Source: Bacteroidales bacterium (GTDB taxonomy: Bacteria; Bacteroidota; Bacteroidia; Bacteroidales; WCHB1-69). Taken from it: a DNA stretch of 9,497 nt. How positions within the stretch are numbered: position 1 is the first letter of the stretch; the number at the start of each line of letters is the position of its first letter. Shown here one piece after another: positions 1 to 5,971 of this stretch. The stretch spans positions 1-9,497 of the forward strand of contig JAQUHH010000073.1 of NCBI GenBank assembly GCA_028683685.1, written 5' to 3'. The notes beneath the pieces were generated by a model, which worked only from the letters and a program-made list of their open reading frames with translations, did not search any database and was not told where the DNA came from. Position numbers and translations under genes: made by a program.

Positions 1-1
1 A

Positions 2-70
2 TTTCTAAATAGCCCCATTGATAGTGAATTTGAGAGAGTGGAGGGAAAGGAAACATTCCAAAAATTATAA
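2..70 (+). CDS. C-terminal end of an unidentified + strand gene (partial)
   Basis: One + strand frame is open from the left edge to a TAA at 68-70, giving 22 codons that end in ERVEGKETFQKL. The peptide is charged and of mixed composition, unlike the Lys/Asn/Phe-rich peptides read from random AT-rich DNA here. A strong bidirectional hairpin begins 30 bases after the stop, which is where a terminator for a convergent gene would be expected. I do not recognise the family, and 22 residues are too few to assign one. The reading could also be chance openness in a short stretch. Confidence 0.45.
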   Translation, partial: FLNSPIDSEFERVEGKETFQKL

Positions 71-100
71 ATAATATTTAAATTTGCTCCTATTTTCTCG

Positions 101-157
101 ACAAACAAGAAATAAAAAAAGAGACGATTTTCGTCTCTTTTTTTATTTCTTGTTTGT
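101..157. terminator. Bidirectional hairpin terminator between secG and the convergent left-hand gene
   Basis: Bases 101-127 and 131-157 are perfectly complementary: 27 base pairs around a three-base TTT loop. The GC-rich core GAGACGA/TCGTCTC is followed on both strands by a run of seven T, so either strand reads as a rho-independent terminator. It lies 19 bases past the secG stop and 30 bases past the putative + strand stop. The arms are much longer than a typical terminator stem. Confidence 0.85.
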
Positions 158-176
158 GCTATTGTTGAGCAGGAGC

Positions 177-491
177 TTATTCAGCAGGAATTCCTTCTGC
201 GGGAGCTTGCTGAGCAGGCGCTTCCGTTTGTTCTTGATTTAATTGAGTTTGGTCAAATTCAACTTCTTGTCTTGGCACTGAAAAGGCAGCTAAAAAGCTA
301 ATTACAACAAGTGCAATTGCTAATGTCCATGTTGCTTTTTCCAATAAATCAGCCGTTTTGCGAGCACCCATGTATTGGTTGGACGCAGAGAAGTTAGAAG
401 TTAAACCTCCTCCTTTTGGATTTTGAACTAACACGATCAAAATCAACAATATACAGACTATAATAGCCAACACCATTAAAAATACAAACAT
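177..491 (-). CDS. secG: Preprotein translocase subunit SecG
   Basis: This 104-residue protein has the SecG layout. There is a first membrane helix at about residues 2-22, a short loop with the family-typical QNPKGGGL stretch at 23-30, and a second helix at about 52-69. A hydrophilic Glu/Gln/Ala/Pro-rich tail follows. SecG is the small non-essential subunit of the SecYEG inner-membrane channel and assists SecA-driven export. The loop carrying GGG followed by SNFSASNQYMGARK is close to what is usual in Bacteroidota. The start lies 8 bases after the stop of the TPR gene, so the two are almost certainly cotranscribed. This is the last gene of the operon and is followed by the hairpin at 101-157. 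No Shine-Dalgarno sequence is visible, only an A-rich leader. The acidic, Pro/Ala-rich C-terminal tail is low complexity and probably not conserved. Confidence 0.95.
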   Translation of the reverse strand: MFVFLMVLAIIVCILLILIVLVQNPKGGGLTSNFSASNQYMGARKTADLLEKATWTLAIALVVISFLAAFSVPRQEVEFDQTQLNQEQTEAPAQQAPAEGIPAE

Positions 492-499
492 AGTTTCTT

Positions 500-1321
500 T
501 TATTTAGATTTGTTATTCAGTTTATTAATTTCTTCAATTTGGTTTGCAAAGTAAATGTTTTTTTCTGGATTTTTCAAATTCAATGCTTTATATATTTTTA
601 TTGCCTTATCGTAATGTCCTTGTTTAACATAAATCTTTGCCAAAGTCTCACTTGATAAATCTTCTGGATCTATAATGCTTTTTTCAGCCATCTTTCGGGT
701 TTTATCACTCGCTGAATCATCATTACTCAATACTATTCGTGGGGGATTTTCAATAAAAGTTTTTGCTAATTTTTCAATTTTATTTTTTTCTTGATTTTTT
801 TTATTTTCTATTTTCTCTGAAACCTTATTTGATGTTTCTTCTAAAATATCCTTTTTTATTAAATCGCTATTTGTTTCAATCTTTGTGACATCTATTTCTC
901 CTTTTTCATGAGCAATCTCTTGCAAACGAGCTTCAAAAATAAACTTTAGCTCTTCTTGAGATTTTTCTTTTTCAACTTCTTCTTTTACCTTTAAATTCGG
1001 ATTTTCTATTGATTGTTTTGGTATTACCTCTTTTTCTAATTCTATAACTGAATCCGACTCGGAAATTTGAGTCGAAAAACAAGGTAGCAATTCTGGAAAA
1101 AGCAATTCAAAAACAACTGTAGCCTTAGCAATAAAAATAGAAGTTTCTGATTGTGTTTTTTCAAATATATCAGTATCTTTTTCCTTGGATGCCAAAAGTT
1201 TTAAAACCTGTCCTGCATGAAAATAGGGATATATTTTTGCAATGGCTTCAAAATCATTAAATTGCTCGGAATTAACTAATTCTGGATGCTCTGCGTAATG
1301 AAAAAAATCTTGTTTTGTCAT
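500..1321 (-). CDS. TPR-domain protein with charged central region, function unknown
   Basis: I take the ATG at 1321, which gives 273 residues beginning MTKQDFFHYAEHPELV. Homologues known to me begin in this way. An in-frame ATG at 1345 would add eight residues and overlap the lptE stop. The N-terminal part (about 1-90) looks like a globular helical domain. The middle (about 95-200) is very rich in Lys and Glu and is probably disordered or coiled coil. The last 50 residues contain one TPR-like helix pair, with LAKIYVKQGHYDKAIKIYKAL followed by NPEK. No signal peptide or membrane helix is visible, so it is probably cytoplasmic. It lies 17 bases downstream of lptE and 8 bases upstream of secG. 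That placement suggests a link to envelope biogenesis, but this is inference from context. The specific role is unknown. Confidence 0.85.
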   Translation of the reverse strand: MTKQDFFHYAEHPELVNSEQFNDFEAIAKIYPYFHAGQVLKLLASKEKDTDIFEKTQSETSIFIAKATVVFELLFPELLPCFSTQISESDSVIELEKEVIPKQSIENPNLKVKEEVEKEKSQEELKFIFEARLQEIAHEKGEIDVTKIETNSDLIKKDILEETSNKVSEKIENKKNQEKNKIEKLAKTFIENPPRIVLSNDDSASDKTRKMAEKSIIDPEDLSSETLAKIYVKQGHYDKAIKIYKALNLKNPEKNIYFANQIEEINKLNNKSK

Positions 1322-1338
1322 AATATAAAAATATCGTA

Positions 1339-1875
1339 TTACCAATTTACAACAGCTTTGTTGAAGATATCCTCAACAAGAACTTCATTAATTTGTTTGA
1401 CCAATTCTTGTTCTACTTCTGATAAATTTCGAGAACTATCGTAATCAACATATCTACTAAAACGTTGCTCAAAATTATCTTTATCCGAAAATTTATTTGT
1501 AAAACGAACATTAACCGCAATGGTTAAACGATTTAAAGCGGCCGTTTCGTTGCCTTGTATCGCCATTGGCGAAGTGGAATAACCTACAATTTCTCCTTCT
1601 ATTTCATAATCTCCACTTGAAGTTACAACCGTCAAGCTGGTTTGACTTTGAAATTTATCTTGCAAAGCATCTGTAAACTCCTGACTTAATGTTGGATTTA
1701 CCATTGAAGCAAGATTGGGAAAAGTTTCAATAGAAATTGTTTTTGCTTCAGGATGAATGGAAGCTCCTGTAAAAGAATACATTCCACAAGAAGAAAAACC
1801 AATCATCAACAAAAAATTCAACAAAATTTGAATGTATGTTCTTTTAAAATCAAGTATAAAAATATCATTTTTCAT
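1339..1875 (-). CDS. lptE: LptE-family LPS assembly lipoprotein
   Basis: This 178-residue lipoprotein belongs to the LptE/LPS-assembly group. LptE forms a plug-and-barrel complex with LptD that places lipopolysaccharide in the outer leaflet of the outer membrane. The N-terminus has a basic segment (K11, R12), a hydrophobic stretch at about 14-28 and a lipobox-like FSSC with Cys30, consistent with processing by signal peptidase II. Directly after the cysteine comes GMYSFTGASI, the family's typical opening. The body contains the expected segment SIETFPNLA and alternating strand-like regions. The ATG at 1875 lies 12 bases after the stop of the sigma-54 activator gene; the internal Met24 would leave too little signal sequence. 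The next gene follows after 17 bases. No function is demonstrated, but the signature and the gene order (activator, lptE, TPR, secG) fit Bacteroidota. Confidence 0.9.
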   Translation of the reverse strand: MKNDIFILDFKRTYIQILLNFLLMIGFSSCGMYSFTGASIHPEAKTISIETFPNLASMVNPTLSQEFTDALQDKFQSQTSLTVVTSSGDYEIEGEIVGYSTSPMAIQGNETAALNRLTIAVNVRFTNKFSDKDNFEQRFSRYVDYDSSRNLSEVEQELVKQINEVLVEDIFNKAVVNW

Positions 1876-1887
1876 ACAAATAATGTA

Positions 1888-3144
1888 TTATTCAAGTTCA
1901 TAATCTTTAATTTTCCGATACAATGTACGTTCTGAAAAACCAAGCTCCTGAGCTGCTAATTTCCGACGTCCGTTATATTTTTCCAAAGCCTTTTTAATCA
2001 ATTCTTTTTCCACTTTTTGAATGGAAAGAGATTCATCAATGGCAATGGTTTCTTCCACTTCGTGCTCTTCATATTCATATTCGTCCACTGGAAGATTTTC
2101 GATATTTGGGTTTGAACTATAATGTTTAATTTTATCTGGAAAATCAAACACTTCATTATCAGGTATATGACTAATCATACTCGCCTTTTTAATAAATTCA
2201 GGAGAAATCTGACCACTTTTAATAATTTCTCCAATCAAACCTTTCATTTCCTGCACGTCCCGTCTCAAGTCATGCAAAAAATTAAAAATAAGTTCGCGTT
2301 CAAAATTTTCCGATTTAGTTTTGCTCTGTCCCTTATAAAGTACGGGCAAATCGCTGTGTTGAGCATTAGTAGGAAGATATTTCAAAAGTGTAGCCGCATC
2401 TATTTCTCGAACTTGTTCGATAATGGACACCTGTTCTGCCACATTTTTTAACTGACGAACATTGCCAGGCCAGCGATAATTTTTCAAAATTTCGGAAGCA
2501 GAATCGCTAAGTTGAATGACCGGAATCCGAAATTTTTCCGAAAAATCAACACAAAACTTCCTGAACAACAGCAAGATATCCTCTTTTCGCTCACGCAAAG
2601 AAGGTACTTTAATAGGAACTGTATTGAGTCGATAAAACAAATCTTCTCTAAACTTTCCATGTTGGATGGCTTCTGGAATTTCAACATTTGAAGCTGCAAC
2701 TACTCTAACATCTGTTTTTTGAATTTTCGAAGAACCTACTCTGATAAACTCACCGGATTCTAATATTCGAAGCAATCTTGCTTGCGTAGAAAGGGGCATT
2801 TCTGCAACCTCGTCTAAAAATATAGTCCCTCCATTAACAACTTCAAAATATCCTTTTCGGGCTTCATGAGCTCCTGTAAAAGCTCCTTTTTCATGACCAA
2901 ACAATTCGGAATCTATAGTCCCTTCGGGGATAGCACCACAGTTTACAGCAATGTATGGACCGTGTTTGCGAGCGCTGTGTTGATGAATTATTTTTGGAAA
3001 ATTTTCTTTTCCAACTCCACTTTCCCCCGTTATCAAAACTGATAAATCCGTAGGTGCAACCTGCATGGCAATGCGAATGGTTCGCTCCAATAATACAGAG
3101 TTACCAATGATTCCGAATCTTAATTTTACAGCCTGAATATCCAT
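1888..3144 (-). CDS. Sigma-54-dependent transcriptional activator without receiver domain (AAA+ and Fis HTH)
   Basis: This 418-residue bacterial enhancer-binding protein has a complete sigma-54 interaction AAA+ domain (about 10-245). Visible landmarks are Walker A GESGVGKE (40-47), the sigma-54 contact loop GAFTGA (87-92), Walker B ending in D111-E112, the arginine-finger region around FREDLFYRL (165-173), and sensor II WPGNVRQL (225-232). A Fis-type helix-turn-helix lies at about 375-416. There is no N-terminal receiver or GAF domain; the AAA+ module starts almost at residue 10. Activity must therefore be controlled some other way, for example by a partner protein or by expression level. The linker at about 265-370 is long and includes an acidic stretch near 355-365. 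An intact GAFTGA implies that the genome also carries rpoN. It heads the operon with lptE, the TPR gene and secG. The start at 3144 gives the usual opening MDIQAVKLRFGIIGNS. Confidence 0.93.
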   Translation of the reverse strand: MDIQAVKLRFGIIGNSVLLERTIRIAMQVAPTDLSVLITGESGVGKENFPKIIHQHSARKHGPYIAVNCGAIPEGTIDSELFGHEKGAFTGAHEARKGYFEVVNGGTIFLDEVAEMPLSTQARLLRILESGEFIRVGSSKIQKTDVRVVAASNVEIPEAIQHGKFREDLFYRLNTVPIKVPSLRERKEDILLLFRKFCVDFSEKFRIPVIQLSDSASEILKNYRWPGNVRQLKNVAEQVSIIEQVREIDAATLLKYLPTNAQHSDLPVLYKGQSKTKSENFERELIFNFLHDLRRDVQEMKGLIGEIIKSGQISPEFIKKASMISHIPDNEVFDFPDKIKHYSSNPNIENLPVDEYEYEEHEVEETIAIDESLSIQKVEKELIKKALEKYNGRRKLAAQELGFSERTLYRKIKDYELE

Positions 3145-3164
3145 TAATAATTAATTGTTTTAGA

Positions 3165-3211
3165 ACTGACAAAGTTATAAAAAAAACTGACAAAATGGCA
3201 AGCCTGTCAGT
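3165..3211. repeat. Three ACTGACA copies spanning the operon promoter (possible operator)
   Basis: ACTGACA occurs at 3165-3171 and 3186-3192 on the + strand and, inverted as TGTCAGT, at 3205-3211. The two direct copies share the longer word AACTGACAAA (3164-3173 and 3185-3194) and are spaced exactly 21 bases apart, two turns of the helix. The inverted copy is 19 bases further on. One copy overlaps the -7 element, one lies between -33 and -7, and one lies just upstream of -33. This is the geometry expected of a repressor or autoregulator site, but no binding protein can be named. Confidence 0.45.
3170..3201 (-). promoter_or_regulatory. Bacteroidota-type promoter for the sigma-54 activator/lptE/TPR/secG operon
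   Basis: Read on the minus strand, bases 3177-3170 are TAACTTTG, a perfect match to the Bacteroidota -7 element TAnnTTTG. Bases 3201-3199 are TTG, which can serve as the -33 element. The 21 bases between them fall in the range known for this promoter class. The predicted start of transcription is near 3163, giving a short leader of about 20 bases before the ATG at 3144. The ACTGACA repeats overlap this promoter. Confidence 0.6.
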
Positions 3212-3401
3212 GGATGTTTTTCTAAAGTTTGTTAATGTAGTTTTGATTTAAAAAATCAACCTAGTAAACGTAATGAACATCGTAAATTAACAAAACTTAA
3301 GTTCAACATACAAACAAATGGTACATCCTTTGCATTGTATTTAAACTCCGCATATTAGCGAAACATTTTCTCAAAATTACGATTTTTAAAATAATAAAAA
3401 C

Positions 3402-4781
3402 ATGAAAAAGAAGATTTTTTTATGGGTATTTTTATCCATTATAGGCGTATTCGCATACAGCCAAAGAACAGCAAATGTTCCTGCTGAATTAGATTTTACA
3501 ATGGCCGCCGAAAAGAGCATTCATGCAGTTGTTCACATTAAAACCGAATTTGAAAGAAAAAGCAGTGTTTATGACGACTTTTTTGGTTTAAATGATCCTT
3601 TTTCTGAATTTTTTGGATTTAAGAATGAGTCCAAACGCTATCCAATTATTGCTTCTGGCTCAGGAGTCATAATTTCTGAAAATGGCTATATTGTAACCAA
3701 CAATCATGTGGTTCAAGACGCCAATGCCGTTTTTGTCACCTTGAATGACAAGCGAGAATTTGAAGCTGAAATCGTGGGAACCGACCCTTTAACCGATTTG
3801 GCTTTAATTAAAATTCAGGCTGCAAATCTCCCTATTTTAGAGTTTGCCAATTCGGACAATGTCCGTGTGGGAGAATGGGTTTTGGCCGTTGGAAATCCGT
3901 TTAATCTCACCTCCACTGTAACTGCTGGGATTGTGAGTGCCAAAGCCAGAAATATAAACATTTTAGGGAAAAACAGCTCCATTGAATCTTTCATTCAAAC
4001 AGATGCTGCTGTCAATCAAGGCAATAGTGGTGGCGCATTGGTTAACACAAAAGGTGAATTAATTGGAATTAATGCAGCAATTGCATCTCGTACAGGCTCT
4101 TATTCTGGTTATTCGTTTGCCATTCCATCAAACATCGTAAAAAAAGTGACGGAAGATTTAAAATTGCATGGAATTGTTCAACAAGTTTATCTGGGGGCCT
4201 CTTTTTCGGAGATAAACAGCAAAATGGCAAATGAGCTAAAACTAGAAGAAATAAAAGGAATCTTAATTAATCATGTTGACGAAAACGGATCTGCATATGC
4301 CGCTGGAATTCGTGAAGGAGATATTTTTCTTTCGCTAAACAATCATCCTGTAAACACCTATGCCGAGCTAAAGGAAATTCTGGCCCAGTATCGCCCTGGT
4401 GACAAAGTAGAAGCCGTAATTCAAAAAAATAATAAGAATCGTACTATTTCCATGGCACTTCGAAATAAATCGGGAACCTTTGATATTATCAAAAAAGAAC
4501 AAAAAGATCTAGTTACTCAGTTTGGAGCCACTTTTGGAGAAGTTGACATGAAACTGAAAAAATCCTTACGAATCAGAACTGGGGTACAAGTGATGAAAGT
4601 AGAACCGGGTATTTTTCAAAGTGCAGGCATTCGAGAAGGGTTTATCATTCTGTCCATCAATAAAAAAGCAATTGAAAACATAGAGCAGATTGAAGAGTTC
4701 ACCACTAAACCCAGTGGAAGCCTTTTAATTAGTGGAATTTACCCTAACGGAATGAAAGTATATTATGCGATTGGGACTTAG
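3402..4781 (+). CDS. degP: Periplasmic HtrA/DegP-type serine protease with two PDZ domains
   Basis: This 459-residue Do-family protease is exported by an N-terminal signal peptide (lysines at 2-4, hydrophobic 5-18, likely cleavage near Ser20). It degrades and may chaperone misfolded envelope proteins in the periplasm. The trypsin-like domain (about 30-255) has the full catalytic triad: His102 in TNNHVV, Asp132 in DPLTDLALI, and Ser209 in GNSGGAL. PDZ1 is at about 262-355, with GILINHVDENGSAYAAGIREGD. PDZ2 is at about 370-455, with GVQVMKVEPG and AGIREGF. A phenylalanine- and acid-rich loop at 57-73, before the first core strand, corresponds to the LA loop. Length and domain order are normal for Bacteroidota homologues. 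The leader is A-rich without a Shine-Dalgarno sequence. The gene is monocistronic or loosely linked to rpoD, 158 bases away. The family is clear; DegP, DegQ and DegS cannot be told apart by orthology here. Confidence 0.95.
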   Translation: MKKKIFLWVFLSIIGVFAYSQRTANVPAELDFTMAAEKSIHAVVHIKTEFERKSSVYDDFFGLNDPFSEFFGFKNESKRYPIIASGSGVIISENGYIVTNNHVVQDANAVFVTLNDKREFEAEIVGTDPLTDLALIKIQAANLPILEFANSDNVRVGEWVLAVGNPFNLTSTVTAGIVSAKARNINILGKNSSIESFIQTDAAVNQGNSGGALVNTKGELIGINAAIASRTGSYSGYSFAIPSNIVKKVTEDLKLHGIVQQVYLGASFSEINSKMANELKLEEIKGILINHVDENGSAYAAGIREGDIFLSLNNHPVNTYAELKEILAQYRPGDKVEAVIQKNNKNRTISMALRNKSGTFDIIKKEQKDLVTQFGATFGEVDMKLKKSLRIRTGVQVMKVEPGIFQSAGIREGFIILSINKKAIENIEQIEEFTTKPSGSLLISGIYPNGMKVYYAIGT

Positions 4782-4939
4782 AGTTGCGAGGCTTAAAGAC
4801 ACAATACCAGCATTTTAACATAAATAATGTTATTATATTTTTTCTTTCTAACAAAATACTCTAATTTCGTTGAACAAATATTGATATAATAAGTTAGTTA
4901 AGTACAGATAAAAACTAGCTTAGAAACCTACAAAAATAT
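4782..4939 (+). promoter_or_regulatory. htrA-rpoD spacer with candidate rpoD promoter element
   Basis: The spacer contains a weak hairpin, AACAT/ATGTT (4817-4821 and 4827-4831), followed by a T-rich stretch that could be an inefficient terminator for htrA. TAATTTCG at 4862-4869 matches TAnnTTTG except at one position and is the best -7 candidate for rpoD. No TTG is found at the -33 distance. Either call is weak. Confidence 0.3.
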
Positions 4940-5800
4940 ATGAGACAATTAAAAATATCAAAATCCATAACCAATCGCGAAACCGCTTCTTTGGATAAAT
5001 ACCTTCAAGATATTGGCAAAGAAGAGATGATTACTCCTGATGAAGAGGTGGAACTGGCAAAACGAATAAAACTGGGCGATCAAATAGCACTGGAAAAACT
5101 AACAAAAGCAAATTTAAGATTTGTTGTTTCAGTAGCAAAACAGTATCAGAATCAAGGATTAAGTTTACCCGATTTGATAAACGAGGGGAATTTAGGATTG
5201 ATTAAGGCCGCTGGCAGATTTGATGAAACCCGAGGTTTTAAATTTATTTCGTATGCTGTGTGGTGGATTCGTCAAGCAATTTTGCAAGCTATTGCAGAAC
5301 AATCCAGAATTGTTCGTTTACCGCTAAACCAAGTTGGTTCTTTAAATAAAGTCAAAAAACAAATTTCTAAATTAGAACAGATGTTTGAAAGACCGCCAAC
5401 AGTAACGGAAATTTCAGAAGCTTTAGATTTACCAGAATACAAAGTTCGGGATGTAATGAAAATTAATTCCAAATATGTATCCATGGATGCTCCTATTTCA
5501 TATGAAGATGACACTCGATTTGTAGATACTTTTGTTCCTGAAGACAACTCAAATACTGACGAAGAATTGATGCAAGAGTCTTTGTTTAACGAAATTCAAC
5601 GAACTTTGTCTTCTTTAAGCGATAAGGAAAAGGACATTTTGAATTTATATTTTGGCATTGGTGTTAGTCACGAACTTACTCTTGATGAGATTGGAGCAAA
5701 ATTTGATTTAACCCGTGAAAGGGTTCGTCAAATAAAAGAAAGAGCCATTCGTAGACTTAAACAAAACTCCAGAAGCAACAATTTGAAAACTTATTTATAA
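4940..5800 (+). CDS. rpoD: Primary (housekeeping) RNA polymerase sigma factor, sigma-70 family
   Basis: This 286-residue sigma factor directs RNA polymerase to most promoters. It has region 1.2 (about 12-48, including LDKYLQDIGKEEMITPDEEVELA) and region 2 (about 54-125). Region 2 contains the core-binding segment LPDLINEGNLGLIKAAGRFD and the DNA-melting and -10-recognition helix around FISYAVWWIRQAI. Region 3 is at about 126-200, and region 4 at about 215-280, ending in the helix-turn-helix LTLDEIGAKFDLTRERVRQI. There is no region 1.1 and no non-conserved insert, which is why it is less than half the length of the E. coli protein. This is normal for Bacteroidota primary sigma factors. The start at 4940 is the first ATG with a typical opening, MRQLKISKSITNRE. 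A hairpin terminator follows the stop by about 90 bases. Confidence 0.97.
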   Translation: MRQLKISKSITNRETASLDKYLQDIGKEEMITPDEEVELAKRIKLGDQIALEKLTKANLRFVVSVAKQYQNQGLSLPDLINEGNLGLIKAAGRFDETRGFKFISYAVWWIRQAILQAIAEQSRIVRLPLNQVGSLNKVKKQISKLEQMFERPPTVTEISEALDLPEYKVRDVMKINSKYVSMDAPISYEDDTRFVDTFVPEDNSNTDEELMQESLFNEIQRTLSSLSDKEKDILNLYFGIGVSHELTLDEIGAKFDLTRERVRQIKERAIRRLKQNSRSNNLKTYL

Positions 5801-5891
5801 ATTCTAAACCATTCAATAAATTCTGAAAGTTTAGTGTTAAAAACATTATTTTCTATCTTATATTAAACAAGTTTTCAGATATTTGCAAACG

Positions 5892-5930
5892 AAATACAAT
5901 TTCAAAAAAGAAATTGTATTTTTGTTTTTT
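5892..5930 (+). terminator. Rho-independent terminator of rpoD
   Basis: Bases 5892-5903 (AAATACAATTTC) pair perfectly with 5910-5921 (GAAATTGTATTT) around a loop of six A. The right arm runs on into TTGTTTTTTTT. CAAAC at 5886-5890 can extend the stem with one bulge. The stem is AT-rich but the T tract is strong. It sits 91 bases beyond the rpoD stop and 41 bases before the pyrG start. Confidence 0.7.
5917..5924 (+). promoter_or_regulatory. Candidate -7 element for pyrG within the rpoD terminator
   Basis: TATTTTTG matches the Bacteroidota -7 consensus TAnnTTTG and would start transcription near 5931, about 40 bases before the pyrG ATG. No TTG lies 17-23 bases upstream; the nearest TTTG is at 5882-5885, about 31 bases away. 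The match could be chance in a T-rich tract. Confidence 0.3.
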
Positions 5931-5971
5931 TTATAAACCACATTTCCATTAATCGGATTAAATATTCAAAC

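Larger units (their letters stand above)
3145..3401. other. Divergent intergenic region between the sigma-54 activator operon and htrA
   Basis: This 257-bp AT-rich spacer holds the minus-strand promoter and the ACTGACA array on its left side. It also contains a 7-bp hairpin or operator-like palindrome, TTGATTT/AAATCAA, at 3243-3249 and 3253-3259, and a 10-bp palindrome AACTTAAGTT at 3294-3303. For htrA on the + strand, TAGTTTTG at 3238-3245 matches TAnnTTTG, but no TTG lies at the proper distance upstream. ATCCTTTG at 3325-3332 is a weaker alternative. No small gene is evident. Confidence 0.5.

Noticed and set aside
1322..1345. Upstream start at 1345 for the TPR gene
   Set aside because: It would overlap the lptE stop and add MVIRYFYI, which does not resemble the N-termini of homologues; the start at 1321 gives the expected opening.
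2122..2451. Plus-strand open frame opposite the sigma-54 activator gene
   Set aside because: It is Phe/Ile/Lys/Asn-rich, as expected of the complement of AT-rich coding DNA, and the opposite frame is clearly conserved.
3186..3213. Possible -24/-12 sigma-54 promoter upstream of the activator gene (TGGCA and TTGCC words on opposite strands)
   Set aside because: No strand gives the GG and GC dinucleotides with the required spacing; the TAnnTTTG promoter explains the region better.
4817..4845. AACAT/ATGTT hairpin followed by a T-rich stretch as htrA terminator
   Set aside because: The stem has only five AT-rich pairs and the T run does not directly follow it; it is mentioned in the spacer entry only as a weak possibility.
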